The notes below the pieces were generated by a model. The model was not told the origin of the DNA. It worked only from the letters and a program-made list of their open reading frames with translations, and searched no databases. From assembly GCA_021787845.1 (NCBI GenBank), contig JAJYLH010000017.1:1-64000 (forward strand): a DNA stretch of 64,000 nt. Direction: 5' to 3'. This document shows positions 62,223 through 64,000 of the stretch, piece by piece; within the stretch, counting starts at the first letter, position 1; the number at the start of each line of letters is the position of its first letter. A program made the translations under genes and the position numbers. The stretch comes from Myxococcales bacterium (GTDB lineage Bacteria; Myxococcota; Myxococcia; Myxococcales; JAJYLH01).

Positions 62223-62265
62223 AGAGGAGTCGGATTCGCGCGAGCCCGGCAGCGCTGCCGGTGTC

Positions 62266-63801
62266 CTACTGGCTGCAGACCTTGAAATAGAAGCCTTCGC
62301 CTTGGGTCGTGGGCTTCTCGAGCATCTTCAGGTCCGAGGTGGTGGGCGTGTAGTCCTGGACGTTGGTGAACGCCGAGGTCCCGTTGGACGCGCAGCGGTT
62401 GTCGAACGGCCCCACGGTCGCGGTCGTCGCGCCGTTTTCCTGGAGGTCGTAATAGATGTGCCACAGGACGTCGCCCGGCTGGGTGCAGCCGTCAGCCCAG
62501 GTCGTGATCTCGATGGGCTTTGCCGCGGTGGTGCCGAAGTCGCGCTGGTGCCCGCAGTCGATGTAGTCGAACCAGTCCGCGGAGTCCGGGCCGGTCGCCG
62601 GGTAGGTCTTGCTGCCCCCCGTGCAATAACCCTGAGTCACGTCGGAGCTGATCGGCCAGAGACGGTGGGGGTAAGCGCCGTTGCACCCCGAGTCGTAGTG
62701 GCCGACGCAATCGGAGCAGATGCCGTTGAGCGGCACCGCCACCGTGGGGTTCGTCGGGTCGCTGGAGGCGATGTCCACCTCGCCGGTGTCGGGGCTTTCG
62801 ACGCTGCTCGACACGGGCTGGTACAGCACCGTCGCCACCGCGCTGTCGCCGGGGACGATCGTCGCCGGCATCGACGGCGGCGCGGTGACGGTGAACGCGC
62901 TGCTCGAGCCGGCCTTGAGCACGACCGAGGTGAGGCTCAAGTCCGCTTTCCCGTCGTTCACGAGCGCGATGGGATGCGTCGCGCGGCTCCCGTAGCTGAG
63001 CATGGAAAAGTCGATCGACGTGGGGCTGACGGTCAGGTGCGGCATCGAGCGGCCGGTCAAGGCGACGGTGAGCTGCGTCTGGTCGGCGGCGGCGCTGTCG
63101 CCCTCCGGAGCGGTGACGATGATGGCGCTGGAGGTGTCGATGCCCGGGTCGGTCGGCGTGTAGCTGACGCCGAGGGCGTCGGTCGCGCCGGGCGCGACGC
63201 TGGTGACGCTTCCCGTGTCGATGGCGAACTCGTTGCCGCCGTCGGCGATGGCCGCGGAGACCAAGGTCAGCGCGAGGTTTCCGTGGTTCGTCACGTGCAG
63301 CGTCTTCGTCGCCGTCGTCTCCTTCATCACGTCGCCGAAGTCGATGGAGGTCGCGTCGAGCGCGGGCTTGGGCGTGCCGACGCCGTTGCCCTTGACCAGC
63401 ACCGTCAACTGCTCCGAGGCGACCCCGGTGTCCGCGATGAAGAAGGTGCCGTGCTTCTCGCCAGCCACGACCGGCGCGAACGCGATTTGGAAGTCGCCGG
63501 ACTCCTCGGCGTTCAAGCTCTTCGGCGGCGCGCTCGCCGAGAACGAGGAATCGGAGCCGTTCTCCCAACCAGAAGCGGTCACCTTGAGCGCCGCGTTCCC
63601 CTGGTTCGTCGCATGGACCGTCCGCGTCGCCTCGGTGCCGATTTGCACGTCCCCGAAGTCGATGGTGGCGCAGGCGGGTGCGCCCAGCGTGGGTCCGCTC
63701 GCGGGGCAGACGAGCCCGAGCTTCGAGTGCAGGGATTGAACGCCGGCGTCGGAGCAACCGAGCGCCACGAGCGCCACGACGAGACCGATACGCATCCGCA
63801 T
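62266..63801 (-). CDS. choice-of-anchor-D (ASH-like) repeat lipoprotein
   Basis: A 511-residue lipoprotein (lipobox LVALGC). Three immunoglobulin-like ASH/choice-of-anchor-D repeats occupy residues 40-370. Each starts with IDFGDV/IDFSML and ends with an NxG-x-A-L-x-V pattern. Residues 375-511 form a separate Cys-rich domain (ICSDCVGHYDSGCNGAYPHRLWP ... GYCTGGSKTYP ... IDCGHQRDFG). GAGGTGA stands just before the ATG at 63799-63801; the longer frame is not supported. Predicted to be surface exposed and adhesive or structural. Confidence 0.85.
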   Translation of the reverse strand: MRMRIGLVVALVALGCSDAGVQSLHSKLGLVCPASGPTLGAPACATIDFGDVQIGTEATRTVHATNQGNAALKVTASGWENGSDSSFSASAPPKSLNAEESGDFQIAFAPVVAGEKHGTFFIADTGVASEQLTVLVKGNGVGTPKPALDATSIDFGDVMKETTATKTLHVTNHGNLALTLVSAAIADGGNEFAIDTGSVTSVAPGATDALGVSYTPTDPGIDTSSAIIVTAPEGDSAAADQTQLTVALTGRSMPHLTVSPTSIDFSMLSYGSRATHPIALVNDGKADLSLTSVVLKAGSSSAFTVTAPPSMPATIVPGDSAVATVLYQPVSSSVESPDTGEVDIASSDPTNPTVAVPLNGICSDCVGHYDSGCNGAYPHRLWPISSDVTQGYCTGGSKTYPATGPDSADWFDYIDCGHQRDFGTTAAKPIEITTWADGCTQPGDVLWHIYYDLQENGATTATVGPFDNRCASNGTSAFTNVQDYTPTTSDLKMLEKPTTQGEGFYFKVCSQ

Positions 63802-64000
63802 GTTTTCACCTCGCAACGCATCAGCGCGCGCTTCGGGTCCGGTTGTCAAGGTCGTGGCGGAACAGAGCGGGACTGCTTTGCGGTTGACCACACCTCGACG
63901 AAAGCGCCTGCACGACTCGGTGGTAGCGACCGCTGGCCGGCCAGATAGGCATCTTTGTTCGCATCTCGCGGCCCACGGCCCACGGCCCGCGGCCACCGGA
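63802..64000. other. non-coding right end
   Basis: No gene, RNA or named repeat is supported here. The last bases are a simple CGGCCCACGGCC-type direct repeat. Confidence 0.5.

Overview
The window looks like a high-GC genome of the Myxococcota (myxobacteria or relatives), probably a soil or metagenome-derived lineage. The pointers are two surface proteins with a MYXO-CTERM-like tail (Cys, one membrane segment, Arg cluster), many secreted lipoproteins built from FN3/RCC1, kelch or ASH repeats, an FHA/GspE-type N-terminal domain joined to a Pro-rich linker, a cobalamin-dependent ribonucleotide reductase and a sigma-54 activator. Coding density is high, no tRNA or rRNA gene was seen, and no integrase or transposase was recognised.

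Layout. 1-11.5 kb: small secreted and membrane proteins (NTF2-like lipoprotein, heparin-lyase-like MYXO-CTERM protein, DedA, TolB-like protein, kelch protein, MoxR ATPase, CcdC-like protein). 11.7-19.2 kb: a defence island with a 42-bp hairpin array, then a tightly packed operon (SMC/OLD-type AAA ATPase, DUF4276/TOPRIM-like protein, type IIG restriction-modification enzyme), then a convergent, visibly lower-GC gene for a nuclease-NACHT NTPase. 19.2-22.8 kb: nrdJ, which carries a dispersed repeat inside its coding sequence. 23.2-32 kb: alpha-2-macroglobulin plus pbpC (the conserved periplasmic pair) and a DUF2059 protein. 32.2-40 kb: lysine 2,3-aminomutase, a PmtA-like methyltransferase, DUF1684, a GspE-N/GAF-like protein, truD, MscS. 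40.1-45.2 kb: a 21-bp minisatellite, a Lys-rich/polyGln protein, a second AAA ATPase + TOPRIM-like pair, a HEPN/MNT toxin-antitoxin pair and a 198-bp duplicate of the bioA 3' end. 45.5-52.7 kb: bioA, then a nitric-oxide module (qNOR, its probable sigma-54 activator with a four-Cys N-terminus, a sigma-54 promoter, a MIP18-type Fe-S factor, DUF2249, NnrS-like membrane protein). 52.9-63.8 kb: FN3/RCC1 lipoprotein, miaA with an Rsm22-like methyltransferase, a membrane-anchored MutS-like ATPase, LhgO-like oxidase, a PNGase F-like lipoprotein and an ASH-domain lipoprotein.

The intergenic spaces are unusual: at least 13 hold short arrays of a 9-bp GATCGGTCC-type unit forming GGACCGATCGGTCC palindromes, regardless of whether the flanking genes are convergent, divergent or co-directional. 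Three or four other dispersed palindromic families are interleaved with these. Many gene starts had to be moved downstream because open frames run back through these repeats.

The strongest candidates for something undescribed are (i) the AAA-TOPRIM-type IIG three-gene operon, with a second AAA-TOPRIM pair 29 kb away; (ii) the bioA-3'-end duplication enclosing HEPN/MNT; (iii) the four-Cys sigma-54 activator next to qNOR; and (iv) the 9-bp GATC arrays. Function assignments are from reading motifs only; no search was run.
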